The notes: a model not told the origin generated them from the sequence alone. Counted from the stretch's first letter, positions 1 through 8,453 are shown. The stretch: DNA of 64,000 nucleotides from Autumnicola sp041679265 (GCF_041679265.1 NZ_JBGFSM010000005.1:1-64000); one strand, 5' to 3'. Translations and numbers: made by a program.

Positions 1-64
1 GGATACCGTTGTTAATTAATTTAAAATGGTATACTTTTGAAATGAAATAGTGGTATACTTTTCA
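1..64. mobile_element. Terminus of an IS21-like insertion sequence (rest outside window)
   Basis: Two direct copies of TGGTATACTTTT lie at 27-38 and 51-62, 24 bp apart, with a degenerate third copy at 1-10. The outer edge ends in CA at 63-64, so the element read inward on the minus strand starts TGAAAAGTATACCAC. Multiple short repeats inside a TG/CA tip are typical of IS21-family ends. No transposase gene is visible because the window starts inside the element, so the family call is inference. The neighbouring ATPase frame runs straight into this end. Confidence 0.55.
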
Positions 65-1098
65 GTTGAAATAAACACTTCTTCACTGATGTTATAGATC
101 TCTGCCAGGGTCATCTCTTCATCTGTTGAATAGTCCATTTGTTGTTCCTGTAGTAGCCTGTTGGCTTTTGCAGAAGAAAGCGCCTTGAATTCATATGCTG
201 ATTTCAAACGGCCTTTGCGTTTAAGGGCGGGATCGATGTTTTGAACATCTGTGTTAAAGGTGGCAATGATTTGAATGCCCAGGGATTCTCCCAGGATCCC
301 GTCGGTGATGTTGAGGATCATGGCCAGGTTGGAGTTGCGTTTTTGATCACGGGAAACCACCAGCTCTTCGGCATCTTCTATGACCAGGATGGAATTAGGA
401 TTTTTCATCAAATAGCGGGTCATAAGGATGTTGTCAAGATTCTGCGCCATTTGTCCCGGAAGAAAGACGATCTTCTTTTCTACCAGTCCGCACAGGTGCC
501 GTATGTAGGTGCTCTTCCCGGTGCCGGGTTTTCCATAGAGCAGGTGGAGACCGCTTTTGCCTTCTTCCTGTAGGATATCCAGCATCTTCTGGTGAAAAGT
601 ATCGAAGCCATCGTTGTAACTCAAAGACAGATCAAGCTGTGGCTTGACAAAATCCACTTTTTTATTGTCCAATCCATGAGGCTGAGAAATAATAAGATTG
701 ATCTGTGCCTTGTTTTTCTCTTTCTGCTCCAATTCTTCAATAAAATGGATGACCTCCTTAAGCAGCTCATCATGTTCATTTTTATAATTAAGGATGACCT
801 CATCATTCGTCTTTTCCAGTATGATGCTGTTTTGCAGCACATAGAGGTATTCATTTTTCCAGGCTTCCCGCACCGAATGCTTTTCATAATGATAACCCTC
901 GATTTTCTCCTGAAACCGCTTAGGAAACCCGACGTGAAACTTTTTTAGATCCACCTCTCCAAAAGTGGTGGTGCTGGGGTACTTTCCAAAATAGCTCATG
1001 TACAACATTTTATGGTTGAGATAGCCCCACTTATCGATGAGATCTTTAAGTTGAAAACCGGGTAAGAGATTAGGTTCTGTGTTATTTCCGTAGTTCAT
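16..1098 (-). CDS. AAA-family ATPase, C-terminus replaced by IS end
   Basis: A 360-residue protein with a C-terminal AAA+ ATPase core. The Walker A motif GKPGTGKS is at residues 189-196, Walker B ILVIED at 237-242, a sensor-1-like TFNT at 280-283, and an arginine-rich segment KRKGRL near 293-298 resembles the arginine-finger region. The architecture recalls Bcs1-like or CDC48-type single-domain ATPases; the N-terminal 180 residues are not recognised. The last 15-16 residues are encoded by the IS21-like terminus at 1-64, so the native C-terminal end is lost and the stop codon lies inside the IS. It may be non-functional or still fold, because the truncation falls after the small AAA subdomain begins. 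Confidence 0.8.
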   Translation of the reverse strand: MNYGNNTEPNLLPGFQLKDLIDKWGYLNHKMLYMSYFGKYPSTTTFGEVDLKKFHVGFPKRFQEKIEGYHYEKHSVREAWKNEYLYVLQNSIILEKTNDEVILNYKNEHDELLKEVIHFIEELEQKEKNKAQINLIISQPHGLDNKKVDFVKPQLDLSLSYNDGFDTFHQKMLDILQEEGKSGLHLLYGKPGTGKSTYIRHLCGLVEKKIVFLPGQMAQNLDNILMTRYLMKNPNSILVIEDAEELVVSRDQKRNSNLAMILNITDGILGESLGIQIIATFNTDVQNIDPALKRKGRLKSAYEFKALSSAKANRLLQEQQMDYSTDEEMTLAEIYNISEEVFISTEKYTTISFQKYTILN

Positions 1099-1386
1099 AG
1101 GATCAGTCTTATTAGATTCAGTAAAAAAATCCGCCCCAGCTTCCGTTCTCCTGTCACCCTACATTCCGGAAGAATTTCTGCCGGGTCGGATGTTTCAAAG
1201 GTGATCATGGCTTGCGTCAATTCGTGACGCATAAAATATTATTTGCAGGCTTTTGGAGGTGTTTTTTTGACCGGAAAAGGGTGATCTTAACTCATGTACA
1301 GGTGTGCCCAAAGAACCTGTGTTGGGTAAAAAAGTAGTGAGGAAACAGGTATAATCCAGGGGCAAATTTCATACTTCCTGATATCT

Positions 1387-1893
1387 TTATAATTCAGAAG
1401 TTGATCTGAATTGTTTAGCAGTCATATCGCGTGAAATTTCACTCTTCATTTTAGAATACTCTTCTTTCGAGATTTCGACTATTTCCTTTACCTCCCCATT
1501 ATTATCAAGTTTCGCTATGGAATATTCCGGCATCTTTTGAGTACTTGCTAATGAAGGGTCAACTAGAGGTGTTCCTTCCACTACAATTTTGGACTGTCCG
1601 TATAGAATTGCCCACCACGATTTAGAATAAACAACCCCATCTACCAGGGCAACGGCACCTGGAGTAGCTTCTATCGCGCGATCTATGGCTTCTTTTAAAT
1701 GAGGCCTTCCGAAGGGAATCCACAGAATGATATGTATCTTATCAACACCCTCATTTCTCGCCTTGGCACGGGTGAAGGAGCCCGCTCTTGAAAGATCAAC
1801 ATTCTTTGTTGAAATAATGGTAAAATCAGTAATTCGGTAAGAACAGCTTGCAAGCAGTATACTTGCTAAAATTAAAAGAGAAATTTTTTTCAT
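1387..1893 (-). CDS. Hypothetical lipoprotein
   Basis: A 168-residue protein with a clear lipoprotein signal: MKK, a hydrophobic stretch and the lipobox LLASC, giving an acylated cysteine at residue 17. The mature part has no motif I recognise; it is mixed alpha/beta with a conserved-looking WAILYGQSKIVVEGTPL stretch near the middle. It is probably anchored in the outer or inner membrane. It stands alone on the minus strand with about 290 bp to the ATPase and 190 bp to the divergent sensor kinase relic. Function unknown. Confidence 0.7.
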   Translation of the reverse strand: MKKISLLILASILLASCSYRITDFTIISTKNVDLSRAGSFTRAKARNEGVDKIHIILWIPFGRPHLKEAIDRAIEATPGAVALVDGVVYSKSWWAILYGQSKIVVEGTPLVDPSLASTQKMPEYSIAKLDNNGEVKEIVEISKEEYSKMKSEISRDMTAKQFRSTSEL

Positions 1894-2105
1894 TAATAAA
1901 GGTTTTTAATCCATTTCAATCTCAAAAACGGGGAAATTTTTTTTAGCGTGAGATTGTAGTTTTAAAATTGAAAAAGAGCAATGACTAAAACTAACGCCTT
2001 CTGGCACAAACATAATTTTAGCATGTAAAACTTCCTTACGGTTTCCCGTAAAATTCCTGGACTTTTCAGTTTTCGGATATGTTAGTCTTTTCTATTTTCG
2101 CAGCT

Positions 2106-2984
2106 ATGAAATGGCCCCGATATTTTTTAATGCTCCCGATGCTCTTCCTGATCTTTTTCGGCTGCAATGAATCCACAAAAAACAATCCTTTTGAAATAAG
2201 AGAAGATTCCGCAGAAGCTTACTTCCAAAGAGGTTTAAAAATTAAAGACCCTTCCAAAATGCTGGTTCATTTTAAAGAAGGGATTCGACTGGGAAAAATT
2301 AATAATGATACAATAAAGTTCTATCTTCTGGACGGGATTATCCATTCGTTTAACAAGCTGAAGGAATATGACAGTTCCATGGCTTATTCGGAAAGAATGA
2401 TCCGGCAGGCCGGGAAGAGTGAAAATACCTATTTTGAGGCGCTGGGTTATTACCGTAAAGCTACTGTTTATCGAAATCTCAATAACTCGGAAGAAGCTTT
2501 CCGAAATTACTTTCTTTCCAGGCAAAGATTTTTAAGTGTTGGCGATAGTATAAGGGCGGGCAAACGTTCCCTTGAAATGGCCAATGCCCAGGCCAGAATG
2601 GCAGATTATGTTGGAAGTCAGGAGAATGCCACCACAGCTTTAAGATTGCTTTCCAGGGATAAGGATTCCGCTTTTATCAGTAGCGCTTATAATTTAATCG
2701 CTATCTCTTACAGCAACCGGGGTTTCCCAAAAGATGCTATCAGGGAATATAAAAATGCCATGAAATATTCAGCATCTCTGGAGGACAGCCTGTCATATCT
2801 CAATAATATAGCACTGGTTATGCGAAATGAAGCTGAATATGAAAAGGCCCTGGAAACTTTCGAAGAGATTTTGAAAAATGCAGATCATGTTAATGAAAAC
2901 TCAGAAGCGCGATTTATAGATAACTATGCCTACACCAGATGGATACAGGATTCCACGGCCAGCGTGATTGAAGAGCTTACTTAA
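2106..2984 (+). pseudogene. TPR sensor histidine kinase, 5' part ending at an in-frame TAA
   Basis: This is the N-terminal TPR half of a Bacteroidetes-type sensor kinase. The ATG at 2106 is preferred because it begins a hydrophobic export signal ending in FFGC; an upstream ATG at 2079 is in the same frame. The protein contains helical TPR-like repeats (for example around FPKDAIREYKNAMKYSASL and EYEKALETFEEILK). Translation stops at TAA 2982-2984 after EELT, but the same frame continues with TPR-like sequence, a TM helix and a kinase core up to 4025. The simplest reading is a single nonsense change in a protein of about 640 residues; a sequencing error is possible. Confidence 0.7.
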
Positions 2985-4025
2985 GCTCTAAACATTCGGT
3001 TAAAGAACAACGAGCTGGATGGGTTAAACTCCAGTTATGAACATCTTTCTAATTACTTCGAAAATAAAGAACCTAATAAGGCACTGGCTTATTCTTTAAA
3101 ATGGCTGGAAAACACAAAAAAGAATGCCAGTCCTAATTCAGAACTGAATGCCTTAAAAAGTATCATTAAACTCTCTTCAGCTAAAAAAGCAAAAAAATAC
3201 ACCAGTAGATATATAAGCTTAAACGACAGCCTTCAAAATGCAAATCTTAAGGCCAAAAATACTTTTGCCAAGATTAAATATGACGAAGAGCAGAAACAGG
3301 ATGAAATTGACCACCTGGAAGCGGAGACAACTCAGCAAAAAGTTGAAGCAAAAGAATTAAAAAACAAAATTATCATCACATCCCTGGGAGGCTTGCTGAT
3401 ATTTATAAGCAGCGGCTTCGGATTTTATTATTTAAAACAAAAGCATAGCAGGGAAAAGATCAGGCAAGCTCACCAAACAGAGACCAGGATTTCAAAGAAG
3501 ATCCACGACGAATTAGCTAATGATCTCTATAATGTAATGGGTGGAATGCAGGGAATTGCACCAACTGACCTGATGGATAAACTGGAACATATTTATCATC
3601 GCACGAGAAATATTTCACGCGAGAACAGCAGCATTCCACTGGACCAAAACTATCTTCCGCATTTACTATCTACTTTAATTTCTACTACAGAAAACTCCAG
3701 GATTATCATACGTGGTGAAAACAGCATTGACTGGAATAGACTTAATCCTGAGAAAAAAATTATTCTTTACCGGGTGCTGCAGGAGATGATGATCAATATG
3801 AATAAACACAGCAAGGCAAGTTTAGTGGCAATCATATTTTCTGAGGATAAAAATTTATTAAATGTTCAATATTCGGATAACGGAATTGGATTTTTGAATA
3901 ATAGCCTAAAATCGGGAAATGGCATTCAAAATATGGAAAACCGTATTTTTTCAGTAAAAGGAAAGCTTAATTTTGAAACCGAACCGGGCAAAGGTTTAAA
4001 AGTTTTAATCCAGATCCCCATTTAG
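2985..4025 (+). pseudogene. TPR sensor histidine kinase, 3' part (TM, HisKA_3-like and ATPase domains)
   Basis: In-frame continuation of the interrupted kinase. It holds the end of the TPR region, a coiled-coil stretch near 3240-3360 and a TM helix (IIITSLGGLLIFISSGFGF) at about 3370-3430. The dimerisation box HDELANDLY has its phosphoacceptor His codon at 3504-3506. The HATPase_c domain shows an N-box near 3795, SDNGIGF near 3877-3897 and a G2-like GNGIQNMENR. This resembles the NarL-partner (HisKA_3) class. An internal ATG at 3393 opens a 210-residue frame lacking the sensor part and starting in the TM helix. The response regulator begins 9 bp downstream, so this was one two-component operon. 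Confidence 0.7.
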
Positions 4026-4034
4026 TTTTCCAGC

Positions 4035-4700
4035 ATGTTTAAAAAAGTTTTAGTAGCAGAAGATATGGACAGCATCAATCATGCTGTAGCCTCTGTTTTA
4101 AAGGAGCTTAAAATTCCCGAAGCCCATCATGCTCAATATTGCGACAAGGCATGGCTTATGGCAAAAAAAGCATCTCAGGAGAATGAACCTTTTGATTTGC
4201 TTATTTGTGATCTTTCATTTAAACAAGATCACCGGCAGGAAAAAATTAAATCCGGAAAAGAACTTATTGCACTGTTGAAAACTGAAAATCCGGAACTAAA
4301 GGTATTGGTAAACTCTATTGAAGATCATCCGCAAACGGTAAAAGAACTTTGGGAATCTGGGCATATAGAGGCTTATGTATGTAAAGACCGCAATGGACTA
4401 AAAGAATTGAAGGAGGCTATTAAAAGCCTTAACAGAGATATGGCCTACAACTCACCTTCTATTGAAAAGATATTGAAACAGAACAACCTGCTTGCTTTAG
4501 ACGATTTTGAAATAAATATTGTTAAATACCTGGCGAAGGGATTTTCCCAAGATGAAATTCAGGAAAAACTGAAGAGCATGAATATTAGGCCTAACAGTAA
4601 AAGTGCCATTGAAAAAAAACTAAAAAGCCTAAGGGAAGAATTTAATGCCAACACCAATCCGCATCTTATTTACATTATGCAGGATTTGAGATTAATATAA
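4035..4700 (+). CDS. Response regulator, receiver plus HTH output domain
   Basis: A 221-residue two-component response regulator. The receiver domain (1-125) has acidic residues E9/D10, the likely phosphoacceptor D59 in LLICDLSF, and K117 in AYVCKD. Residues 145-221 contain helices (DDFEINIVKYLAKGFSQDEIQEKL) like the LuxR/NarL-type HTH seen in Bacteroidetes regulators paired with TPR kinases. It lies 9 bp downstream of the interrupted sensor kinase and must have been its partner. With the kinase broken, the regulator may be orphaned, constitutively set, or fed by another kinase. Confidence 0.85.
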   Translation: MFKKVLVAEDMDSINHAVASVLKELKIPEAHHAQYCDKAWLMAKKASQENEPFDLLICDLSFKQDHRQEKIKSGKELIALLKTENPELKVLVNSIEDHPQTVKELWESGHIEAYVCKDRNGLKELKEAIKSLNRDMAYNSPSIEKILKQNNLLALDDFEINIVKYLAKGFSQDEIQEKLKSMNIRPNSKSAIEKKLKSLREEFNANTNPHLIYIMQDLRLI

Positions 4701-4705
4701 GCAAG

Positions 4706-4767
4706 AATGCCGGTTCCGGGAGAAAGCGGGTTGAGTAGGGTCGAACGCTTCCCCGGAGTCCGGCATT
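4706..4767 (+). terminator. Long imperfect hairpin after the two-component genes
   Basis: AATGCCGG (4706-4713) pairs with CCGGCATT (4760-4767), and TCCGGG (4715-4720) with CCCGGA (4752-4757). The loop is G-rich. It starts 6 bp after the response regulator stop and is followed by a short T-containing stretch, consistent with a weak intrinsic terminator. Confidence 0.5.
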
Positions 4768-4810
4768 TAATTTTGGCAAAATAAGGTAATTTCAAGAACA
4801 ATACGCCCTA

Positions 4811-4992
4811 TTTGATTTTGATATTATTCTTCACAAATTTTCTTATCTGCCCCCGCCGCCACATGATTCGCTGAATGAAATTAAGGCCGTTCATATCCAG
4901 TCCCGAACCAGCCATTTTGCCAAGCATGAGTACCCTGGATTAAATCTTCATTTTTCTCAAGGTCCAGATCATTGTTAAAATCAAAACATCTT
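4811..4992 (-). pseudogene. Remnant of a cyclic-phosphate receiver-like (cREC) gene
   Basis: This non-coding stretch aligns by eye with the intact minus-strand gene at 7562-7894. Read on the minus strand it gives FNNDLDLEKNEDL, matching FDNDLGLDENEEL of the intact paralogue, followed by pieces resembling its GLDLRNLKF, HSANPVAAEQIR and NYIIF segments in shifted frames. Several frameshifts and stops are present and the first half of the gene is gone. It is a decayed paralogue or a duplicated fragment. Confidence 0.6.
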
Positions 4993-5001
4993 TTCATCGC
5001 T

Positions 5002-5243
5002 ATGAAACGTAAACAACATCAAATTGAGATTAATGCCTCCATGGTACAAGTATGGCAAATCCTATGAGGAAAGGAGAGGTACCCTAAAAAGATTTCAGCA
5101 TTTGCAGAAGGCTCAAAGGTTGAAACCAACTGACAGGAAGAGAAGTAAATTATATAAATGCTGAAAATGAAGGAATGTTCTCAAAAATCACCTGCCATTT
5201 TATTTACGAACAGCACTGGCTCTTTAGCTTCAAAGTAAAATAA
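5002..5243 (+). pseudogene. Remnant of an SRPBCC/AHSA1-like gene
   Basis: Translation in the ATG frame at 5002 gives MKRKQHQIEINASMVQVWQI followed by a stop, then AFAEGSKVETN and, in other frames, NAENEGMFSKI and HWLFSFKVK. The order and spacing resemble the START-like SRPBCC/AHSA1 fold (beta strand, helix with VW, then AFAEGS...W.EG and MYSKI). Three or more in-frame stops make it a clear relic. The family call rests on recall of typical AHSA1 sequences, not on a search. Confidence 0.45.
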
Positions 5244-5344
5244 GAGGGTATTCCATTCTTTTAGTTTTACATTTTAATATAGTAAGGATTTTTATTTCTA
5301 TGTCTGCTTTCAGCACCAGGAATTTTAGAATGTATTTTTATAGT

Positions 5345-5352
5345 TACATTTG
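5345..5352 (+). promoter_or_regulatory. Bacteroidetes -7 box upstream of hepT copy 1
   Basis: TACATTTG matches the Bacteroidetes -7 consensus TAnnTTTG and lies 18 nt before the hepT ATG. The same box at the same distance is kept in the second module copy (18507-18514), although flanking bases have diverged. No convincing -33 element was seen. Confidence 0.55.
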
Positions 5353-5370
5353 TAAAAGAAACCTGCAAGA

Positions 5371-5793
5371 ATGGCCGGAGAAGATATTAGATGGCATCAG
5401 CGCTTTAAGAATTTTGAAAAAGCCTTGATCCAATTGAATAAGGCGACAGACTTAAGCAAAAAACGAGAACTCTCAGAACTCGAAAAACAAGGGCTTATCC
5501 AGTCTTTTGAATTTACCCATGAGCTGGCCTGGAATGTAATGAAAGATTATTTTGCTTACCAGGGCAATCCTGAAATAAGAGGAAGCCGGGATGCCACACG
5601 TGAAGCTTTTAAATTTGGGTTAATCAAAGACGGAGATACCTGGATGGATATGATTATTAGTCGAAATAGAACTACTCATACTTATGACGAAGAAACGGCT
5701 ATAGAAATAGTAGATGCCATTTTAGAAAAATATGCAGCACAATTCAACAACTTTAAAGAAAAAATGCTGAGCATTAGTAAGGAAGCTGAATAA
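5371..5793 (+). CDS. hepT: HepT-like HEPN protein (NTase substrate-binding, HI0074 family), copy 1
   Basis: A 140-residue all-helical HEPN protein. The RX4HXY motif is present as R98-NRTT-H103-T-Y105, the signature of HepT toxins and of HI0074-type nucleotidyltransferase substrate-binding proteins. It precedes an MNT-type nucleotidyltransferase by 2 bp, the standard toxin-antitoxin layout. In characterised HepT/MntA pairs the HEPN protein is an RNase-like toxin, and the MNT partner modifies the tyrosine of this motif with AMP to neutralise it; that is family knowledge, not shown here. A -7 box lies just upstream. A damaged second copy lies at 18533-18710. Confidence 0.85.
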   Translation: MAGEDIRWHQRFKNFEKALIQLNKATDLSKKRELSELEKQGLIQSFEFTHELAWNVMKDYFAYQGNPEIRGSRDATREAFKFGLIKDGDTWMDMIISRNRTTHTYDEETAIEIVDAILEKYAAQFNNFKEKMLSISKEAE

Positions 5794-5795
5794 TA

Positions 5796-6110
5796 ATGAA
5801 TTTTGGATTAAAAGAACATGTACTTCTAAAACTAAGAAAGGTTTTCCGTTCTTTTCCGGGAATCAAAGAGGCATTGATCTATGGCTCTAGGGCTTTGGGA
5901 ACTTACCGGGAAGGATCTGACATTGATATTACCTTAAAAGCAGACCTGAGTTTCGAGGAATTAATTCAGGTTGAGCGAAAACTTGATGATCTAATGTTGC
6001 CCTATACGATTGATTTATCCATTTATCAAAAACTTTCTAATCCTGATTTGATAGACCATATAAACAGGGTTGGAAAGCAAATCTACATAAAAGAAACCAT
6101 AGAAAAATAA
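5796..6110 (+). CDS. mntA: MntA-like nucleotidyltransferase antitoxin, copy 1
   Basis: A 104-residue minimal nucleotidyltransferase. The catalytic pattern GS-X10-DxD is intact: G30-S31 followed by D42 and D44, with a probable third acidic residue D73 in TIDLSIY. It lies directly downstream of hepT and 16 bp upstream of the conserved third gene, so the three are probably co-transcribed. The expected role is AMP transfer to the HEPN partner. Compared with the second copy at 18721-19035, this one keeps both catalytic aspartates and is probably the active version. Confidence 0.85.
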   Translation: MNFGLKEHVLLKLRKVFRSFPGIKEALIYGSRALGTYREGSDIDITLKADLSFEELIQVERKLDDLMLPYTIDLSIYQKLSNPDLIDHINRVGKQIYIKETIEK

Positions 6111-6126
6111 CCTTGAGGTTTTAAAG

Positions 6127-6531
6127 ATGGCAAAATTGAGAATCCCCAGGAAATTAAAAAAAGAGCTAAAAAAAGGGTTTTGGTTTTATCCTCCCGATGA
6201 AAATGGAAGTTCCCTCCACGCCTCACCTTCGCGTGATATTAATGATTTCATGGCCTATAAAAAAGGAGTGTTGACAAACCTGGTGGACAAGCATGGTTCC
6301 CGGCAGCGGCTTATGGAATTTCGCAGTAAAATCAATAAACCAACACTCATTTCTGATGATGAGCTAAAAAACTATGTGGATAAAATAATTAGAAAAGACC
6401 TCAGGAATTCTTCTTATCAAATTTTATCGGAAGCTAAAAAACATCCTCGTGCAGTTATTGCCGAAGATTCTTATGGAAATATTTGTTGCATGGCCATAGA
6501 CAGGGCGAAGGAATTATTGAGGAAGAATTGA
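6127..6531 (+). CDS. Uncharacterised third gene of the HepT/MntA module, copy 1
   Basis: A 134-residue soluble, basic protein with no family I recognise. It begins with a lysine-rich segment (MAKLRIPRKLKKELKKG), followed by FWFYPPDENGSSL and a C-terminal half ending AEDSYGNICCMAIDRAKELL. Its tight spacing to mntA and its presence in both module copies (about 80% identical by eye) make it a likely third component. The basic N-terminus could bind nucleic acid or ribosomes, but this is speculation. The other copy carries a 14-residue in-frame insertion before EDSYGN. Confidence 0.75.
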   Translation: MAKLRIPRKLKKELKKGFWFYPPDENGSSLHASPSRDINDFMAYKKGVLTNLVDKHGSRQRLMEFRSKINKPTLISDDELKNYVDKIIRKDLRNSSYQILSEAKKHPRAVIAEDSYGNICCMAIDRAKELLRKN

Positions 6532-6838
6532 GTCTTTAGAATTTCCCTAAAATAGATGGCCTATCCACGACCTCTTTAACAAAGCACTTTTATTGGAGTA
6601 AAAGAATTCTTGGCGTCTATCCAGTTTTTATGCGCCCTGAACTTTAATTTCACTGAATAGATTTTACTCCTTTACGGGATTAGGGAGTAAACTCAGCGGG
6701 CCGACAAGAAAGATCCTGAAAAAGTACTGCTGTGTGTTCGTTCTAAACACAACTATAATGTACGGCACGATCAGCCGAAGATCATCCTTGATTTTTAACA
6801 CTTAAAGCCACTTCTCTGAAGAGAATAGACCACTACTA
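6532..6838 (+). other. Gap of 307 bp without a recognisable gene
   Basis: I see no open frame, hairpin terminator or relic that I can name. It separates the HepT/MntA module from the methyltransferase and presumably contains the promoter of the latter. Confidence 0.4.
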
Positions 6839-7501
6839 ATGAAGAAGAAAAAAATAAAAAAGCCATGGCCCACAAAAGCTGCCATGGTGCAGATCTATAA
6901 AAACAATTTGTGGGGTGGTAAGGAAGCTGAATTCTATTCAGGTTTAGGCTCACATCATCCTGAGACAGTAAAACCGTATACAGCTGTAGTATCCGGTTTT
7001 TTAGAAGGCTTTGAAACTCCGCCGACAGTTTGTGACCTGGGTTGCGGGGATTTCAATGTTGGGAAAGAACTGGTAAAATATTGTAAAAAGTACATTGCTA
7101 TAGACATAGTTCCGGAGCTAATAGCGCATAATAAAGAAGAATTCAAAGCAGCTAATTTAAAGTTCCAGACCCTGGATATTGCAAAGGATAAATTGCCTCC
7201 GGGAGATTGTGCAATTCTAAGGCAGGTGCTGCAACATTTATCAAATTCGGAAATCAAGAGTGTGGTAGAAAAACTGTACGATTTCAAATATGTCATTCTC
7301 ACCGAACACTTACCTGAAGAAGATTTTGAACCCAACAAAGATATTATTTCCGGCCAGGGCATCAGGCTAAAAAAACAAAGTGGTATAAACCTTTTAGCAT
7401 CACCGTTTAACTTTAATGTCAGAGAAGAAAAGCAATTATTAGCGGTTCCTTCTCCCGGATTCAAAGGATTATTAGTAACTACGTTCTATAAGGTATATTA
7501 G
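6839..7501 (+). CDS. Class I SAM-dependent methyltransferase
   Basis: A 220-residue protein with the Rossmann-fold SAM-binding motif I VCDLGCGDFNVG around residues 63-74, an acidic strand-2 end (IAIDIVPELI) and a motif II-like region DCAILRQVLQHLSN. The first 60 residues are basic and contain KNNLWGG. The C-terminal beta strands (GFKGLLVTTFYKVY) are typical of the fold. The substrate is not predictable from sequence. It stands alone on the plus strand, convergent with the cREC gene. The size is full length for the family. Confidence 0.8.
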   Translation: MKKKKIKKPWPTKAAMVQIYKNNLWGGKEAEFYSGLGSHHPETVKPYTAVVSGFLEGFETPPTVCDLGCGDFNVGKELVKYCKKYIAIDIVPELIAHNKEEFKAANLKFQTLDIAKDKLPPGDCAILRQVLQHLSNSEIKSVVEKLYDFKYVILTEHLPEEDFEPNKDIISGQGIRLKKQSGINLLASPFNFNVREEKQLLAVPSPGFKGLLVTTFYKVY

Positions 7502-7561
7502 AGAGTAATACCTGCGATTTCAATTTTTTGTTTTATTTTAAAAATAGACTTTTTAATGTCG

Positions 7562-7894
7562 CTACTTCTTCAAAAAAATAATATAATTCTCTAACAATCC
7601 CCGTATTTGCTCTGCCGCCACAGGATTTGCCGAGTGAACATGAAATTTTAGGTTGCGCAGATCCAAACCCGATTCATACACCAGCCATTTGGCCGCGGCA
7701 TAACCATCAGGTGCTAACTCTTCATTTTCGTCCAATCCCAGGTCGTTGTCAAAACTTATAAAATCCGGCAGGCCATTTTCTTCAATATACTCTACAAATT
7801 GCCTGAAGCTGCGCACCACTACAAAAGCTTCTGCTTCAGAAGGAGTATAAACCATTTCAGGGTTTCGCAGATCATCCAGAAACAACTTCCTCAT
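7562..7894 (-). CDS. Cyclic-phosphate processing receiver-like (cREC) protein
   Basis: About 110 residues when started at the ATG at 7892-7894, giving MRKLFLDDLRNP. This start is chosen over the longer frame to 7966 because the receiver-like fold begins here with an acidic LFLDD. The protein has FDNDLG in mid-sequence and HSANPVAAEQI near the end, the hallmarks I associate with the cREC_REC family (receiver-like proteins suggested to act on cyclic nucleotide or phosphate substrates). No HTH is attached. A decayed relative lies at 4811-4992. A short purine run (AGGAAAG) precedes the start. Confidence 0.7.
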   Translation of the reverse strand: MRKLFLDDLRNPEMVYTPSEAEAFVVVRSFRQFVEYIEENGLPDFISFDNDLGLDENEELAPDGYAAAKWLVYESGLDLRNLKFHVHSANPVAAEQIRGLLENYIIFLKK

Positions 7895-8061
7895 ACTTTC
7901 CTTTTTTCTCAATTTTGATTCATCTATAGGGAAACTATACACTTTTAATTTCCTTATCCCAATCATATTATTTTGACTCCTCTGCTGCCCGATTGACTAC
8001 AACTTATTAAAATGGCTATTTCTCTGATATTGCTTTAGTAAACTTTTTAACTAAATTATAC

Positions 8062-8453
8062 TCACTCCTTTCCTATCTCCACTCGAATTCCCTTGGTATG
8101 CCCTGAAAATTCAGGGGCATATGCTTTTAATGGAGGTAATCCCATTGGAGAAGTATCCGGCATTATTTGCCCTCACCGTATATTCCAATATATAACTTCC
8201 TTTTGGAAGAGTATCGAAAAAGAAATGAGTTGCGGCATCACGCGTACTTTGATAATAGGCGGTTCTATCCTGATATTTATATTTCGATAAAACATCTGTA
8301 GGTTCAAAGCTTCTGCGTTAATGCATCTGCTAAGGAAACCTTACCTGTTATTTCAAGTGAATCGATGGTATTCCAGGTATCAGCTAAAGGCAAATTTTGA
8401 GTTCTGGCAAAATTGGAGAGAAGGAATAGGGTTCCTATGAACATTTTTTTCAT
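8062..8453 (-). pseudogene. Internally deleted alpha-2-macroglobulin-like gene
   Basis: An ATG at 8451-8453 starts a signal peptide (MKKMFIGTLFLLSNFARTQN) and an A2M-like N-terminal piece (DTWNTIDSLEITGKVSLADA) that stops at 8304. Directly after, in another frame, the C-terminal tail of a bacterial alpha-2-macroglobulin appears: YYQSTRDAATHFFFDTLPKG, then SYILEYTVRANNAGYFSNG and YAPEFSGHTKGIRVEI, ending at a TGA at 8062-8064. The ends of a protein normally well over 1500 residues are thus joined by a deletion removing nearly all of it. Recognition of the tail is from family memory and fairly strong. Confidence 0.65.

Noticed and set aside
1213..1231. Short perfect inverted repeat TGCGTCA-ATTCG-TGACGCA in the 1.1-1.4 kb gap
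   Set aside because: The stem has only 7 bp and no T-run, so it is neither a good terminator nor a certain operator; noted only.
8093..8290. 65-codon plus-strand frame
   Set aside because: It is the complement of the alpha-2-macroglobulin tail relic on the minus strand, which gives a much better protein match.
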